NCBI GenBank assembly: GCA_001970855.1
Contig: LSSN01002284.1
Coordinates: 1-31,888, forward strand
Length of the DNA stretch: 31,888 nt
Direction of reading: 5' to 3'
Source: Smittium culicis
Taxonomy: Eukaryota > Kickxellomycota > Harpellomycetes > Harpellales > Legeriomycetaceae
Part shown: positions 1 to 11,052 of the stretch, piece after piece
How positions within the stretch are numbered: position 1 is the stretch's first letter
Layout: each line of letters starts with the position of its first letter
Made by a program: the position numbers and the translations under genes
The notes under the pieces: model-generated
What the model saw: only the letters and a program-made list of their open reading frames with translations
Databases searched by the model: none
Told to the model about the DNA's origin: nothing

Positions 1-2150
1 GATAATATACTATTTTGAGATGCCTTATATAAAATGGTAAAAGTAGCAAAATTTATAGATTAGCCACTTTTTTTGTAACTGTGATATTTTAAATTATTTT
101 ATATATGTTCTAATATATTTATTGAGGAGGTATAATACCATAAAGATAGTAAATTTTGTAGTAGAGTGCATAATTTAAAATGTGTTACAATGATTCTGTA
201 AACAAACAAGTCATCATAAGTACGGATGCTATTTATAATACTTCCTAGTAACACTGAGTCTATATATGGTTCATTTTATATTAAATATTTATACTATTAT
301 TTGATAATCAATGATAAATGGCTGTAGACTAACTAATTGACAACTATCAATGAAAATTTTTTTAAAGTTATAATTTAAATCCAATTTCTTTGTCTGAATA
401 AAATGTAAAAATGGAATATTTGGAATGATTATAATACTTTGAAAAGAATTCGAGGTATAGTTATCTTCTTCCGAGATACTTTAAGATATAGTGACAGATG
501 AGAATATAAAAATTTAGTTTTTGGATTTTTGTTTTTTTTGCCTTAATATTTTATAAATTATACTATTTATATTTAGTTGGATAAGCTAAAATGAAGAAAA
601 AAAAGTAAGTTATATTTAATTAAATAAAACAATGAATATCCAAACTATTTCAACTGAGTAAACCGTTAAACTCTTAATATTGTTTTTGTTGATTCCTAGT
701 ATTTAAAACAATAATTTCTAAAAAATTTTGATAAATAATATTTCAAGAAATGAGATTATTAGATTTTTTTCAAACTAGATTATTTTTGCGATTTTTGGAA
801 GTTTTATACTAAAAATCGAGGTTTTTAATATGCAAAAATATCTTTTTTCTTTCATTTCAATTAAATTTGATTACAATACGCGATATTTTTAATATAAAAT
901 ACTCCAAATATCTCACTTTTATTTTTTTCTAGAGATTTTTCATTTCTAAAACCTTCATTATAAAAATTCTGAATCAACAGTGAGAAAAATAGCTGGATTT
1001 ATGTGAAATATAGGGAATTTAGATATTATTAAATAAATTTTTCATCAAATTGTATCTATAATATAAAAATTTGAAAAAAGATGTTACATTTATTTAAAGG
1101 TAAGCAAGCTAAAAAGTTCAGTAGATTGAGTGCATTAAATGATTATAGATAAAGGATCGAACCAAATTCAGCTCATTTATAATAATAGTATGGCTAGATA
1201 TTGAATTTTTTTTGCTAGAATGAAAAATTCATATGGTGTAAGAATCAAATAAAATTCAAAGTCATGAGTAAGAGGTTGGATTAATATTATTATAAATCTT
1301 TGATTAGTACGGATATTTATACCATTAATAAATAGGTGTTGTGATATGGAATTTTTAAAGATAAATTTTATATTTGACATATAAACAGGTTACTGTCTTA
1401 CTTTTTGACATGATATTCTAGTTATGTATATATGTAAAAGAGTCAGCTATTGTGGCCAAATTATTTGGTGCTTTTGAGCGTATCTGATAAGTCTCATGTT
1501 GATATTGGATTTGTTTTATGTTCAAATTTATATATCAATAAAGAATTAAAAATTTTATAAAAAATTAATTTAATTATGAAAAGTAATAATTTTAAAATAG
1601 TATACAGACCAAAAAAAAGTAAAGTTATTAAATGAAATACTAAATTCTTTTGTTTAGCCTTGCTTCTATTTTTCCTTTGACTTCTCCTATTCTTTGAAGA
1701 TGCTTCTTTTGTCTTTTTTTGGCGGTTTTTATAATTTTAAGATTTCATGCCAAATTTTGTGACATAGATTTATCTATTTTTATAACTAAAACTTAACATT
1801 ATTAAGGTATTCATTAATGTGTTTCATTAAACTGCCAAATTTAGTTTGGAATCAATATAATATTCATTAAAAATTTTTTAGTTATTATTGTTGATCATTA
1901 TTTTTTAATTTTAAAATATGATTTTCAGAAAATAATAAAAGAACTATAAATATATATTCAAACTCAAAAGAGAATTCTTTGACCAGTTCTATATTTCCAC
2001 ATATAAATGTGGAAGTAATTCAATCTTGGTTCTAGAAATATTTATGAGGATTATTAACAGGTTTTCAAAATAATTATTTAATTAGACCGTCTCAAATAAA
2101 AAGATATTAAAAAGAAGGTTGCAATGAAATTTTTTACAAAGAAACCATAA
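1..2150. other. AT-rich stretch without a recognisable gene
   Basis: I see no coding region here. The DNA is strongly AT-rich with many short A and T runs, and the longest open frames are short and biased to I, F, K, N and L, as expected by chance in such DNA. A T-loop-like string (GGTTCGATCC on the minus strand near 1152-1161) has no pairing T-stem or acceptor stem, so it is not called a tRNA. Confidence 0.6.
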
Positions 2151-2250
2151 ATAGTGTATAATAGTGTATAATAGTGTATAATAGTGTATAATAGTGTATA
2201 ATAGTGTATAATAGTGTATAATAGTGTATAATAGTGTATAATAGTGAATA
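2151..2250. repeat. 10-bp tandem repeat (ATAGTGTATA)n
   Basis: Nine perfect head-to-tail copies of ATAGTGTATA are followed by one copy with a single change (ATAGTGAATA). The period is exactly 10 bp, close to one helical turn. No gene overlaps it. The lack of divergence between copies suggests recent expansion or slippage. Confidence 0.97.
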
Positions 2251-3477
2251 AGTTATTTACAATAAATAGTTTGAATGTAAGTTAAAATAAAAATTAAAAG
2301 GCATGTTGACCTAAATATAACTTCTACAAAAAATATGATATAAAAGTCACTCTCGACTGATTTACTAGAAAAAAGGCACCGAGAAAATCGAAGATTAAAA
2401 TTTTTCTAAGTGACACGAATTTTTATTAAAAAAAAATTACCCAACGTAAAGCCTTAAATTATACGCACATTATATAGTTTATATCCCTGTAAATACTCTA
2501 ATAAAAAAAAACAATTTATTGAAGTCTAATAAAAAAAAACAATAAAAACATTTATAAAAATAAAATAATAAAAAAATCTATTTTCAATTATAATAAAAAT
2601 ACCATTATACTCTTACTATACCAAGTTAACTCAACAGAATGACTATCGAAATCGCTGCAGACCTTGAAAGAGAGTAATTCCAGGAAATTCATACTAATTC
2701 GACCGTGCCGATAGTTTTTAGGGAAAAAGGGCATGCCGAAAAGAAAACCCCTCCACATATATATAATCATGAAAAGTTCATTTAAATTCTAACAATGATA
2801 TAATTCTAATTTTTGGAAAAAGACTATGGGGATATAATTAAACTAAATTTTTGTTACTTATCAGTACCTATCTGCACAGCTAAGATTTTGATTACAGTAA
2901 AAAGATAATTAGCGTTTTGATTTGAAGTTTAAATGGGAGTTTTTTTTTATAGATATTTAGGGTATAATACGATTGTTTATTCATGTTTAAGGATGGATTG
3001 TTTAATCTTTATACATACGTATGTGTGTGTGCCGAAGTTCAGATAGTGAACTCTCCTATCACGAAGAATACGATAAACAAATAAATTATTGATAAAATTT
3101 ACAAAGAAAATAATAATTGGAATTTCAATCTGATATTATGTGAAAATTGCAACGATTTATACAAAGAGGATTATAAGAAAGAAATAGTCTTTATAGAAAG
3201 AAAGAAAAAAAAATTAGTGAAAATAAATGAATAATATTTGATTGAAGCAAGATTGAGTACATCTTAAAGTATAAATTCTGCCAGTTCAGAATGTAGATAC
3301 GATACGAAAAACATAATTAAAATTTATTAAAAATTTGTTATAATTTCTTTGCAATATTTGAAAAAAAATAAGACAATTTAAATTTAAATTTAACCTACAT
3401 TATAACGAGACATTAATTCTTTGATATAATTTTTAATTTTCTTTGCAAATATTAAAAGTCTACTTTTTTAAATTTAT
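2251..3477. other. Intergenic AT-rich DNA
   Basis: No supported gene. One patch at about 2620-2760 is less AT-rich and has a 60-codon minus-strand frame (2588-2770). It matches no family I recognise and may be an old decayed coding or transposon fragment. The rest is A/T-run-rich DNA with a short TG-rich microsatellite at about 3012-3032. Confidence 0.5.
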
Positions 3478-3502
3478 AAAATAATAATAATAATAATAAT
3501 AA
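3478..3502. repeat. (TAA)n microsatellite
   Basis: About eight copies of the trinucleotide AAT/TAA sit directly before the CTAAAAT satellite, forming a compound simple repeat. A second trinucleotide array, (ATT)n, lies at about 4338-4362. Confidence 0.95.
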
Positions 3503-3503
3503 A

Positions 3504-3614
3504 CTAAAATCTAAAATCTAAAATCTAAAATCTAAAATCTAAAATCTAAAATCTAAAATCTAAAATCTAAAATCTAAAATCTAAAATCTAAAATCTAAAA
3601 TCTAAAATCTAAAA
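3504..3614. repeat. 7-bp satellite (CTAAAAT)15
   Basis: Fifteen perfect copies of CTAAAAT plus a partial sixteenth run head to tail. The unit is 7 bp, so any frame across it is kept only over multiples of three units. It lies 60 bases before the doubtful ORF at 3674. It does not match the TTAGGG/CCCTAA telomere repeat common in fungi and is not called telomeric. Confidence 0.97.
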
Positions 3615-3673
3615 CATAATCTTAACTCATTTTTAATTACTATAATAACCGACATAATCACCATTTAATAAAT

Positions 3674-3925
3674 ATGACTTCAGAAACATCAAGCTCAACT
3701 CCAGCTGCAACTGTGATGAAACAAGAAAGGTCTGAAGTCTCGGAAGACGGTATAACTTTCCGCAAGAAGGCTTCATTAGGTCAAGAAACGCACCAACATA
3801 TATATGGGATATTCTTAGAGGAAGCGGAACTTTTTTTCTTAAAAATTCTATTTGCTTATTTATATTCGTTGATATTATTGGCTGTATCGCACAAATCATT
3901 TTTGATTTTTTCTAATCAAACCTAA
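3674..3925 (+). CDS. Doubtful small ORF, function unknown
   Basis: An 83-codon frame starts at ATG. I do not recognise the product. The first 45 residues are polar and rich in S, T, E and K, with a local base composition clearly richer in G and C than the flanks, which is why it is listed. The last 40 residues are hydrophobic (a possible membrane segment at about 52-70), but that half is AT-rich and may be chance. An antisense frame (3633-3899) covers the same bases, so strand choice is uncertain. It could be the first exon of a gene whose other exons I cannot find, or a transposon remnant. No clear TATA box precedes it; the CTAAAAT satellite ends 59 bases upstream. Confidence 0.2.
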   Translation: MTSETSSSTPAATVMKQERSEVSEDGITFRKKASLGQETHQHIYGIFLEEAELFFLKILFAYLYSLILLAVSHKSFLIFSNQT

Positions 3926-4944
3926 AATAAAGCCAACACTTATGAGTAGGAAATTTTATTTTATTTTATTTCTTATTTATAATAGAATATTATCAACAGT
4001 ATATAAACACTACAGTATAGTAAAATTATAAGTGAAGTAGTTAATAAGAAAAAAGAGAAAAGAGAAGAGAAGACTAAAGATGTCAGCTATCGCTGAGCGC
4101 TAATTTTACTCCAGACTCTATTGAGAATCATTTGGTTCTTATAGCTTCCCAGGATTCTCTTTCTTTAATGTGTTTGTAGTCATAGCGATTTTTTCTCGTA
4201 GATCATATTTCTTTCGAATAAAAATGCCTTCACCAGGTATGTTAATATCTGATAGGACCGCTTCAACCCCGTGTAGGAAATTTTTAATAAAAAAAGTTTC
4301 GCTCATCGAAATAATCTTCCATATGAATTACTGTTTAGTAATTATTATTATTATTATTATTATTGGCTCTGAGGGTTATTAAACTTTACTGCTTGATAGC
4401 TATTGTGAATTTAGGAAACCAATACCATTTATAATCTTTGAAATTCTTGTTGAGTAATTATAGTATTTCTGTCGCTATAATAAGAGTGCTATACAGCTAT
4501 TAATATTTAAAAATTATTTCAAAAAAAGTATTTACAAAATTATAGCTATGTTTCTCTTGAAAAAAAAAAAAGAAGTATTAATAAAATCAAGTTTAGAGAA
4601 TCTCTCTTTTCAATATCTAAATTCTAATAAAGTATTTTTCAACTGGTTTTATTAATATAACTTTGTAAAAATGAAAAAACTGAGCACAGTGAAAAACAAC
4701 ACATAAGTGTAAAGAGTTCACTTTAAATGAAATATCATTGTTAAAGAAGATTGAAAAATGAGTTAAATTTTATAATTATTAAAGTAAACTGGATTTAGAT
4801 AAAAAACTTGGAAATAAAAGCTAGTATAAAATATTAAAAGGGGAGTTATTTATGGACCCTTATGGAAAAAAGTATTAATAAAAGATTCGTATTTTTTGGA
4901 GGATGGGATAGGGTGTGAGAGGGGTGAGAAAAAGATGATTTCTA
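3926..4944. other. Intergenic region downstream of the OGDH gene
   Basis: No supported gene. It contains an (ATT)n microsatellite (about 4338-4362), which generates an isoleucine run in a 70-codon plus-strand frame (4170-4382) that I reject as coding. Nearest the OGDH stop codon lie A/T-rich stretches that would serve as the 3' untranslated region and polyadenylation area of that minus-strand gene. Confidence 0.5.
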
Positions 4945-7900
4945 TTACCATTTTGGCACACCATTGACGATATCAACGGGTTTTCTAGGTTCACCGTAAA
5001 GGGCAGTTGAGATAAGGGACCATTCTTCGAAGGAGTGCTGTTTGGCGTTAGTTGTGGCAACTGGACCAGATGGTGCTCTTCCAGCATATCTTAAATTGTG
5101 ACTAACTTCACTGTTTGAGCTATGGTTAACGGTATTAAGTAGGGTAGTTCTAATTCTGGGTTCAACATAAGACCATGCACCCATGTTAAGTGGTTCTTCT
5201 TGGGCCCATACGAGATCTTTGCAGTTAGGGAATTTATCAAAGCTGTCTCTAGCTAAATCCCAAGGGAATGGATGTAATTGTTCGATTCTTGAAATAGCAA
5301 CATGTCGCAAGTTGTTTAGTTCACGTGCTTGGAGAAGAGCGTAGTAAACTTGACCGGTACACAAGATGTGAGTAGTAATCTCATCGGGAGGTAGTAATGT
5401 GAAGCCTTTAGATGTGTCTGATGGGTGTGGTTCATGAATGTAAGCCATGAAGCCTTTGTTTTCGCAAAAGTCTTCGATATCAGATTTAGCCAAAGAGAAT
5501 CTGAGTAGTTTCTTGGAGACCATAGCAATTAAAGGTTTGCGGAAGTCTCTGTTTATTTGTCTTCTCAAGACATGGAAGTAATTTGCAGGAGTAGTCATAT
5601 AAACGACTTGCATATTGATGTCTTGGTGTTGTCTTGCGATTTGTTCAGGGGTTGGGAAAATGTAAGGGTTTTCGTCACAGAGCTGTAAGAATCTTTCTAA
5701 TCTGGCCGAACTATGTTCAGAACCTTGTCCGTCAAATCCGTGAGGTAGCAACATAGTTAAACCAGTTCTTTGTAGCCATTTCTTTTCACCAGATGAGATA
5801 CATTGATCGATGATAACTTGTGCGGTGTTAGCAAAGTCACCGAATTGAGCTTCCCACATAACTAAGTCGTTTGGATTTGCAAGGGAGTAACCAAGTTCGT
5901 AACCAAGGACACCATATTCACTTAGGGATGAGTTAGTAACAGAAAATGTACCTTGAGTAGGAGAGACATGTTTCAATGGGATATAGCTAACATTGTCGCG
6001 TTCTTGGTCGTGAAGTACCCAGTGGCGGTGGGAGAATGTACCTCTTTCAACATCTTGACCACTAAGTCTGACACCTTTACCTTCTAGCAATAAAGTACCG
6101 GCAGCAAGAGCCTCGGCAGTACCCCAATCGATACCTTTTCCAGAAGTTAGGGCATCTTCGCGTTGTTTTAAGATACGTGTTAGTAGAGGATGGATTTTAA
6201 TGTCATCAGGTACATGGGTTAGAGTATTAATTAATGAGGACAAAATCTCACGTTTGACACCAGTTGGGTAAGAGGGAGTAGTTTCAACAGCGAGTTCAGA
6301 TAGAGATTTAAATCCAGGCCATGATGAACTGACCCATTCGTTACTTAAGGAGACGTAATTTTTGCTTCTGGAATAGCTTTCTTCCAAGAGATTCCAAACA
6401 ATATCTTTGTTGTTTTCAATGTCTTTTTGGGTGAAGGTATTTTCTTGGATCAATGAGTTTGAGTAAACTTCCAAAGAAGTTTTCTTGTTTTTGATAACTT
6501 TGTACATAAGAGGTTGGGTAAACGAAGGTTGATCAGTTTCGTTGTGACCGTGTCTTCTGTAGCCGACTAAATCGATAACAACATCTTTACCAAAGGTTTG
6601 ACGCCATTCAGCAGCGAGTCTGAAAGCAAAAACGACGGATTCAGTGTCATCGGAATTAACGTGGAGAATTGGTGCACTGATAGCTTTGGCAATATCAGAT
6701 GGGTAAGAAGTGGAACGGGCAAATCTTGGATCAGTGGTAAAACCGATTTGGTTGTTGAGGATGACGTGAACAGTACCACCGGTGGTGTAACCAGGTAGAT
6801 CTGAGAAACCGAGGGTTTCATAAACAATACCTTGGGCAGCGAAAGCGGCATCACCGTGGAGTAGGAGAGCCATGCAGCGTTTGCGGTCGACATCATTTAA
6901 GTTTGTTTGGAGAGCGCGAGTTTTACCAAGAACGACGGGATCGGTTGTTTCCAAGTGAGAAGGATTGGCCAAGAGGGAGAGATGGACTTTTTTACCGCAA
7001 GGGGTGGGGCGGACAAAGTTCATTCCCAAGTGATATCTAGCATCACCAGAGCCTTCGATAGCGGGACCAAGTTCAGTTGAGAATTCGCAGAATATAGATT
7101 CGTTTGGTTTGCGGACAACATTACTTAGGACATTCAAACGACCTCTGTGTGGCATGCCCATAACGATAGATTCAACGCCCAGTTCGACGGAGTGGTCGAT
7201 AAGTTCTTTTAGACCAGGGATCAAAGATTCGAGGCCTTCAAGACCGAATCTTTTAGCGCTTGGGAACTTTCTCGAGGAGAATTTTTCAAATAAGGTACCC
7301 CAAACCAAACGATCCAAGATGCGGGACTTTTCGTCTTTAGTGAATTTAGCTCTATCAGGGATTTCGAGACGTTCTCTGAACCAGTCGCATTGTCCGCGGT
7401 CGGCGATGTGGGTGAATTCGACACCGAGTTTTCCGCAGAAAACGGACTGGAGACTTTGGTAGATTTCTCTTAGAGACATATCAGAGATTCCTTTAATAGC
7501 AAAGTAAGGTAAGATGCCAGGGCCTAGTTTAAATCTATGGTCCATATCCTTTTCAGAGAAGCCATAGTACTCCAATTGGAGTTCTTTGCCAGAGACGGGT
7601 TTAGTTTCGGCGTTGGAGATACCTAAAGGATCAAGATCGGCCAAATGATGGCCTCTTACCTCGTAAGCTCTAACTAGAAGCTGGACTTTGAGATGATCAA
7701 GAACAGAGCCAAAACCATCAGCGGGGACATCAGAGCTACTGGATAGAGAGTCGTTGGTGTGGGAGAGATTTTCGATGGCGTTTATGGAAGGGTTGATGGC
7801 GGTTCCAGACAAGATTAAGTTTGGAGGGGTGGAGAAAGCTTTACCAGGCGAGTAACCTTTGTCAACATTTTTGAAGTATGAGCGCCAAGAGGCATGTACA

Positions 7901-8166
7901 GACATAGGATCTTTGATGAATTCCTGGTACATGTCTTCTACGTAAGGGGCGGTATTGCCAGACAGGAAGGATTCAGAGGGATGAGGGGAAGAGTTTTTGG
8001 ACACATTATTTGTAGAGAAATGGTTAGCGGAGGCAAATAGGGAAGAGCAGGTATGGGAGTAAGCAGGTCTTAGGGGGGAGGAGAGGGGGCTCAAGCGGGA
8101 GCGGGTATTAGAAATGACAGAGCGGAGGGCAGATGAGTCTCTGTTTAGAAAGAGTCTAGTGGCCAT
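4945..8166 (-). CDS. OGDH/KGD1: 2-oxoglutarate dehydrogenase E1, mitochondrial
   Basis: This is an uninterrupted 1073-residue gene for the thiamine-diphosphate E1 subunit of the 2-oxoglutarate dehydrogenase complex, which decarboxylates 2-oxoglutarate in the TCA cycle in the mitochondrial matrix. Residues 1-70 are rich in R and S and lack acidic residues, as in a mitochondrial presequence. The N-terminal E1 segment follows (YVEDMYQEF at about 75-83, DPMSVHASW at 86-94). The catalytic core carries MPHRGRLN (338-345), HLSLLANPSHLE (395-406), the ThDP/Mg motif GDAAFAAQG...NNQ (438-473) and RRHGHNETD (537-545). The transketolase-like domain has EYGVLGYE (750-757) and HGFDGQGSEHSSAR (809-822). The C-terminal lobe contains WAQEEPLNMGAW (987-998). 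The length is slightly above the usual 1010-1025, mostly from the presequence and the linker at 108-150. All key motifs are intact. The start is the only Met that retains the presequence. Confidence 0.98.
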   Translation of the reverse strand: MATRLFLNRDSSALRSVISNTRSRLSPLSSPLRPAYSHTCSSLFASANHFSTNNVSKNSSPHPSESFLSGNTAPYVEDMYQEFIKDPMSVHASWRSYFKNVDKGYSPGKAFSTPPNLILSGTAINPSINAIENLSHTNDSLSSSSDVPADGFGSVLDHLKVQLLVRAYEVRGHHLADLDPLGISNAETKPVSGKELQLEYYGFSEKDMDHRFKLGPGILPYFAIKGISDMSLREIYQSLQSVFCGKLGVEFTHIADRGQCDWFRERLEIPDRAKFTKDEKSRILDRLVWGTLFEKFSSRKFPSAKRFGLEGLESLIPGLKELIDHSVELGVESIVMGMPHRGRLNVLSNVVRKPNESIFCEFSTELGPAIEGSGDARYHLGMNFVRPTPCGKKVHLSLLANPSHLETTDPVVLGKTRALQTNLNDVDRKRCMALLLHGDAAFAAQGIVYETLGFSDLPGYTTGGTVHVILNNQIGFTTDPRFARSTSYPSDIAKAISAPILHVNSDDTESVVFAFRLAAEWRQTFGKDVVIDLVGYRRHGHNETDQPSFTQPLMYKVIKNKKTSLEVYSNSLIQENTFTQKDIENNKDIVWNLLEESYSRSKNYVSLSNEWVSSSWPGFKSLSELAVETTPSYPTGVKREILSSLINTLTHVPDDIKIHPLLTRILKQREDALTSGKGIDWGTAEALAAGTLLLEGKGVRLSGQDVERGTFSHRHWVLHDQERDNVSYIPLKHVSPTQGTFSVTNSSLSEYGVLGYELGYSLANPNDLVMWEAQFGDFANTAQVIIDQCISSGEKKWLQRTGLTMLLPHGFDGQGSEHSSARLERFLQLCDENPYIFPTPEQIARQHQDINMQVVYMTTPANYFHVLRRQINRDFRKPLIAMVSKKLLRFSLAKSDIEDFCENKGFMAYIHEPHPSDTSKGFTLLPPDEITTHILCTGQVYYALLQARELNNLRHVAISRIEQLHPFPWDLARDSFDKFPNCKDLVWAQEEPLNMGAWSYVEPRIRTTLLNTVNHSSNSEVSHNLRYAGRAPSGPVATTNAKQHSFEEWSLISTALYGEPRKPVDIVNGVPKW

Positions 8167-8270
8167 TTTTTAATTATTTAAAAAAAGGAAGTTAGAGACT
8201 ATATACAGTTAACTTGAGGCGCTGAGTGATAAGAAAAAAGTATGATAGTTATACAAAAAGTGAAAAGTCT

Positions 8271-8292
8271 TTTATAAATAAAGAGAGAGGAG
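8271..8292 (-). promoter_or_regulatory. Putative OGDH core promoter (CT box + TATA)
   Basis: On the minus strand CTCCTCTCTCT (8292-8282) is followed at once by a TATA-like TATTTATAAA (8280-8271), about 105 bases before the ATG. The same 11-base CT box precedes the actin TATA box. Function is inferred from position only. Confidence 0.45.
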
Positions 8293-9346
8293 ACTTTAAT
8301 AAGTTTGAGTTTGTAAGCAAGTCTTTGGGTGTAAGAACAGGTTTTGCCTTTTAAACGAAATTGGCAGCGTAGTTGGAAACTGACAACAAAGTTTGAAGAG
8401 TGACAGGGAAATAGGGGATATTTTATTAGGCGCGGAAACGAGGGGGTTTTTTAGGCGTGGAAGGAAATTGACATGGAAATTAAAGTGTAAACAAATTAGA
8501 TTTGTTTTAAGTATGCGGCTTGATTTGCATCAGGGGCGAGTTCAGTTGAGTTGAGCTGAGCTGAGTTGAGCTCCTGTTGGCTAATCAACTGCTCTACGCC
8601 CATTTCCGCCTTCTTGAAGCTTTCTTGCTAGCCAATCCTGGCACGTCTATTTTTCCATGTACATTTCGTTCGACATCCCTCTCGCTTCGCCAGGCAACCA
8701 TTATTTGTTCCATTAGAACCCTTTTTCAATGTGACGAGTCTTTTTCCATGTCGCTTCTTTTCTGTTGAAACCACCCATTACTTTCCATGTCAGTTCCTAT
8801 GACATCTAATCTACTTCCATTTACGCTCCAGCGATCTATCCAATCGTATTCTGTTCATCTGCACCCTTAAAACCACATGTTTGACCCCTAAATTGTTGCG
8901 ATTTCAGCCTCCTTGCAGTGACGCTGGGAATTTCGCTCCATTCTGTGTGAAAAATGGGAATTTCGCACCGTTTTGTGTGAAAAATGGGCGATTCGTATTC
9001 TTATTCGTGAATGTTTGTGATTTATTAATCTTGATAGTGTATTGGCGAAACGTAATTAGTACTGCAATTTTTTTTTTTTTGGCTGTATATTATTTGAATT
9101 TTTGATACAGTGCTTTCATTACATAAGCAACGCCTTGACCTATCCATGGCTCTCACCCATTGGCCAATCAAGCTATCTGCCGATAGATAGTGCAGGTACA
9201 CATCATTTATTGGTTTATAGAGATAACCATTACTAATAATCAAGCATATCCCTCCAATAACCATCTGCGTGGCAATCATCTTATCTTACTATAAACGAAA
9301 AAGTATACACATATTCACACTAAGCGTTCCTAAACTTAAAGACTAT
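8293..9346. other. Upstream intergenic region of OGDH
   Basis: No supported gene. It is less AT-rich than the far flanks. It has CCAAT boxes in either orientation (for example the palindrome ATTGGCCAAT near 9158), a run of TTGAG/CTGAG pentamers at about 8545-8570, and three copies of TTTCCATGT (8652, 8744, 8782). Short frames such as 8577-8768 lack an ATG start or family resemblance. It probably includes upstream regulatory DNA of the minus-strand OGDH gene. Confidence 0.45.
8926..8995. repeat. 30-bp direct repeat, 2.3 copies
   Basis: Two adjacent 30-base units (8926-8955 and 8956-8985) begin GGGAATTTCGC and end TGTGTGAAAAAT, differing at three positions. A third partial copy starts at 8986. 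The unit is a multiple of three, so an overlapping frame shows a repeated decapeptide, but that frame has no convincing start. Confidence 0.85.
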
Positions 9347-9518
9347 GCTACTAATAATGACTGTATGATACTAATAAAGACTGATAGCTACTAATAAGGG
9401 CTGTATGCTACTAATAAGGGCTGTATGCTACTAATAAGGGCTGTATGCTACTAATAAGGGATGTATGCTACTAATAAAGACTGATTGCTGCTAATAAAGA
9501 CTGATTGCTACTAATAAA
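9347..9518. repeat. 20-bp minisatellite, about 8.6 copies
   Basis: Tandem 20-base units have consensus GCTACTAATAAGGGCTGTAT. Units 3-5 (9387-9446) are identical and unit 6 has one change, while the outer units have several changes, the usual pattern when homogenisation acts in the centre of an array. Nearly every unit contains TACTAAT, a branch-point-like heptamer, but no 3' splice sites accompany it. Confidence 0.95.
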
Positions 9519-11048
9519 CTTGAAATGACTCCAGTTTTGTCGAGTGGCACCTGTGAAATAGTCAAAATGCTCACATCTGTACATTACCCATCTAAAACTT
9601 CATCTTGCCCCCGAAAGTAAAACGGTATCTCACTCAAATATAATAGAGTGACTTTATCTCCCACTTCCATAGTCTTAACACCTATGAAGCCGGATAGAAA
9701 GTCTGATACATCTCCCATGTCCCACATCACTTTTCGTTAGTAAGCAAAAGTCCTTCATAAATTCCTTGCTGGTTAACTGTGAACTATATTTATATTTCTC
9801 TTGGCAGAACTAACTTCTCCCCAAAAACTAAAATGCCATACCTACGTGCCTTACATTTTAAAATTACAACAGTAATATAATTATATATATTAGAGTATGG
9901 GATTAATTCATCTTAATGCTAGCTCATTTTCTCTTGCGTTTAATCATAATAATGGTATTGGTCTGAGGTAAAAATACCCAAACTGCGCCACTCTCTCAAA
10001 AAATATTGGCAGTTATATTTGGACATTACTTGTCCCTACCAATGTCTATTTTCCCATCAAATACCTCCGCCAATAGCAAATGCTAGATCGCCTATATCAA
10101 TATTATAAGTCACGCCTTTCAACTATATTAACTTGTACTCTATTCCTCCGAAATATAATCTAGCTGTCAAAAAGTTCTTTTTAATCCATTGATAATATTC
10201 CATTATAATAATATCACCTATTAAAAACGCATGAGATTTTGTATTATCAATTAACCCACTATGATGAAAATTTTTGTTACTTTATAAAATAAAAGTTACA
10301 AAGATGCAGCTATTTTCTATCCATTGACCCTAAACTAACCCCAAGTCTACTCTGCTGGCCTTTTGTTAAATGGTAATATCACCAAAACCCCTATATAGTT
10401 TTAAATACCAATTATATAACTATTCGAATTAAACATCAAAATCCAAAAACCCATATTTCATGATAATTCATAGGAGACTTTGAATGAAAATATCACTTCG
10501 TTTTGGTATTAGTCTAATGAACCTGTATCTTTAAAATTTATACCATAATTAGAAAAATAGAAATTTGATTTCCATTTGCCCATAACTAATCTCATTAGAT
10601 TATATATATAATACTGAGCAACAGAGGTTTATTCAATTTTATACTCTAAAAAAACATAATCTATAAAATACTTCATTAATTCAGAATCCCCCTTACCATC
10701 AATACGCTCTAACATAATAAAAAATTACCCCACAATATTAGTATGAAAATGAAATTCAGTGTCTAATTGAAATTTGTATATCTCAGAATTGGGCTAGTGA
10801 AATTAAATTCAAAAATAAACCATTACTATTATATAATATTTTAAATAATTGGAATTATTTTAAACTTAAAACTATTATCTTTACCTTACAAAGCACTTTG
10901 TTATCAGATAAAAATTAATTCTTTTATATTAAATATTTTATATTGAAACAAACGAATTTAATGGGATTTAAAGTGTAAATATACCTCTAAATGTAATAAA
11001 TAGATTAGTATAATATTCGTATATTAAAAGATAAATCGGCTAGAAATC
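9519..11048. other. Intergenic AT-rich DNA left of the retrotransposon
   Basis: No gene, RNA gene or mobile element recognised. There are scattered CCAAT/ATTGG pentamers between about 9950 and 10110, then increasingly AT-rich DNA up to the target duplication of the retrotransposon. Confidence 0.5.
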
Positions 11049-11052
11049 TATA

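Noticed and set aside
1140..1165. tRNA T-loop (GGTTCGATCC on the minus strand)
   Set aside because: No T-stem, anticodon arm or acceptor stem can be paired around it.
2151..2250. CRISPR-like array
   Set aside because: The units are head-to-tail without spacers; the same holds for 3504-3614 and 9347-9518. The DNA is eukaryotic.
2588..2770. 60-codon minus-strand frame in a less AT-rich patch
   Set aside because: No motif or family recognised and no promoter; at most an old fragment.
3504..3614. Telomere repeat
   Set aside because: The 7-bp unit CTAAAAT lacks the CCC of CCCTAA and lies internally.
4170..4382. 70-codon frame with an isoleucine run
   Set aside because: The run comes from an (ATT)n microsatellite and the rest resembles nothing known.
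6567..7462. Frames overlapping OGDH on both strands (6567-6896, 7109-7462 and others)
   Set aside because: The OGDH frame is intact over 1073 codons with all motifs; the others are shadows.
8881..9105. Frame with a repeated decapeptide
   Set aside because: The repeat is the 30-bp DNA duplication, the frame begins at a non-ATG codon and continues through AT-rich DNA.
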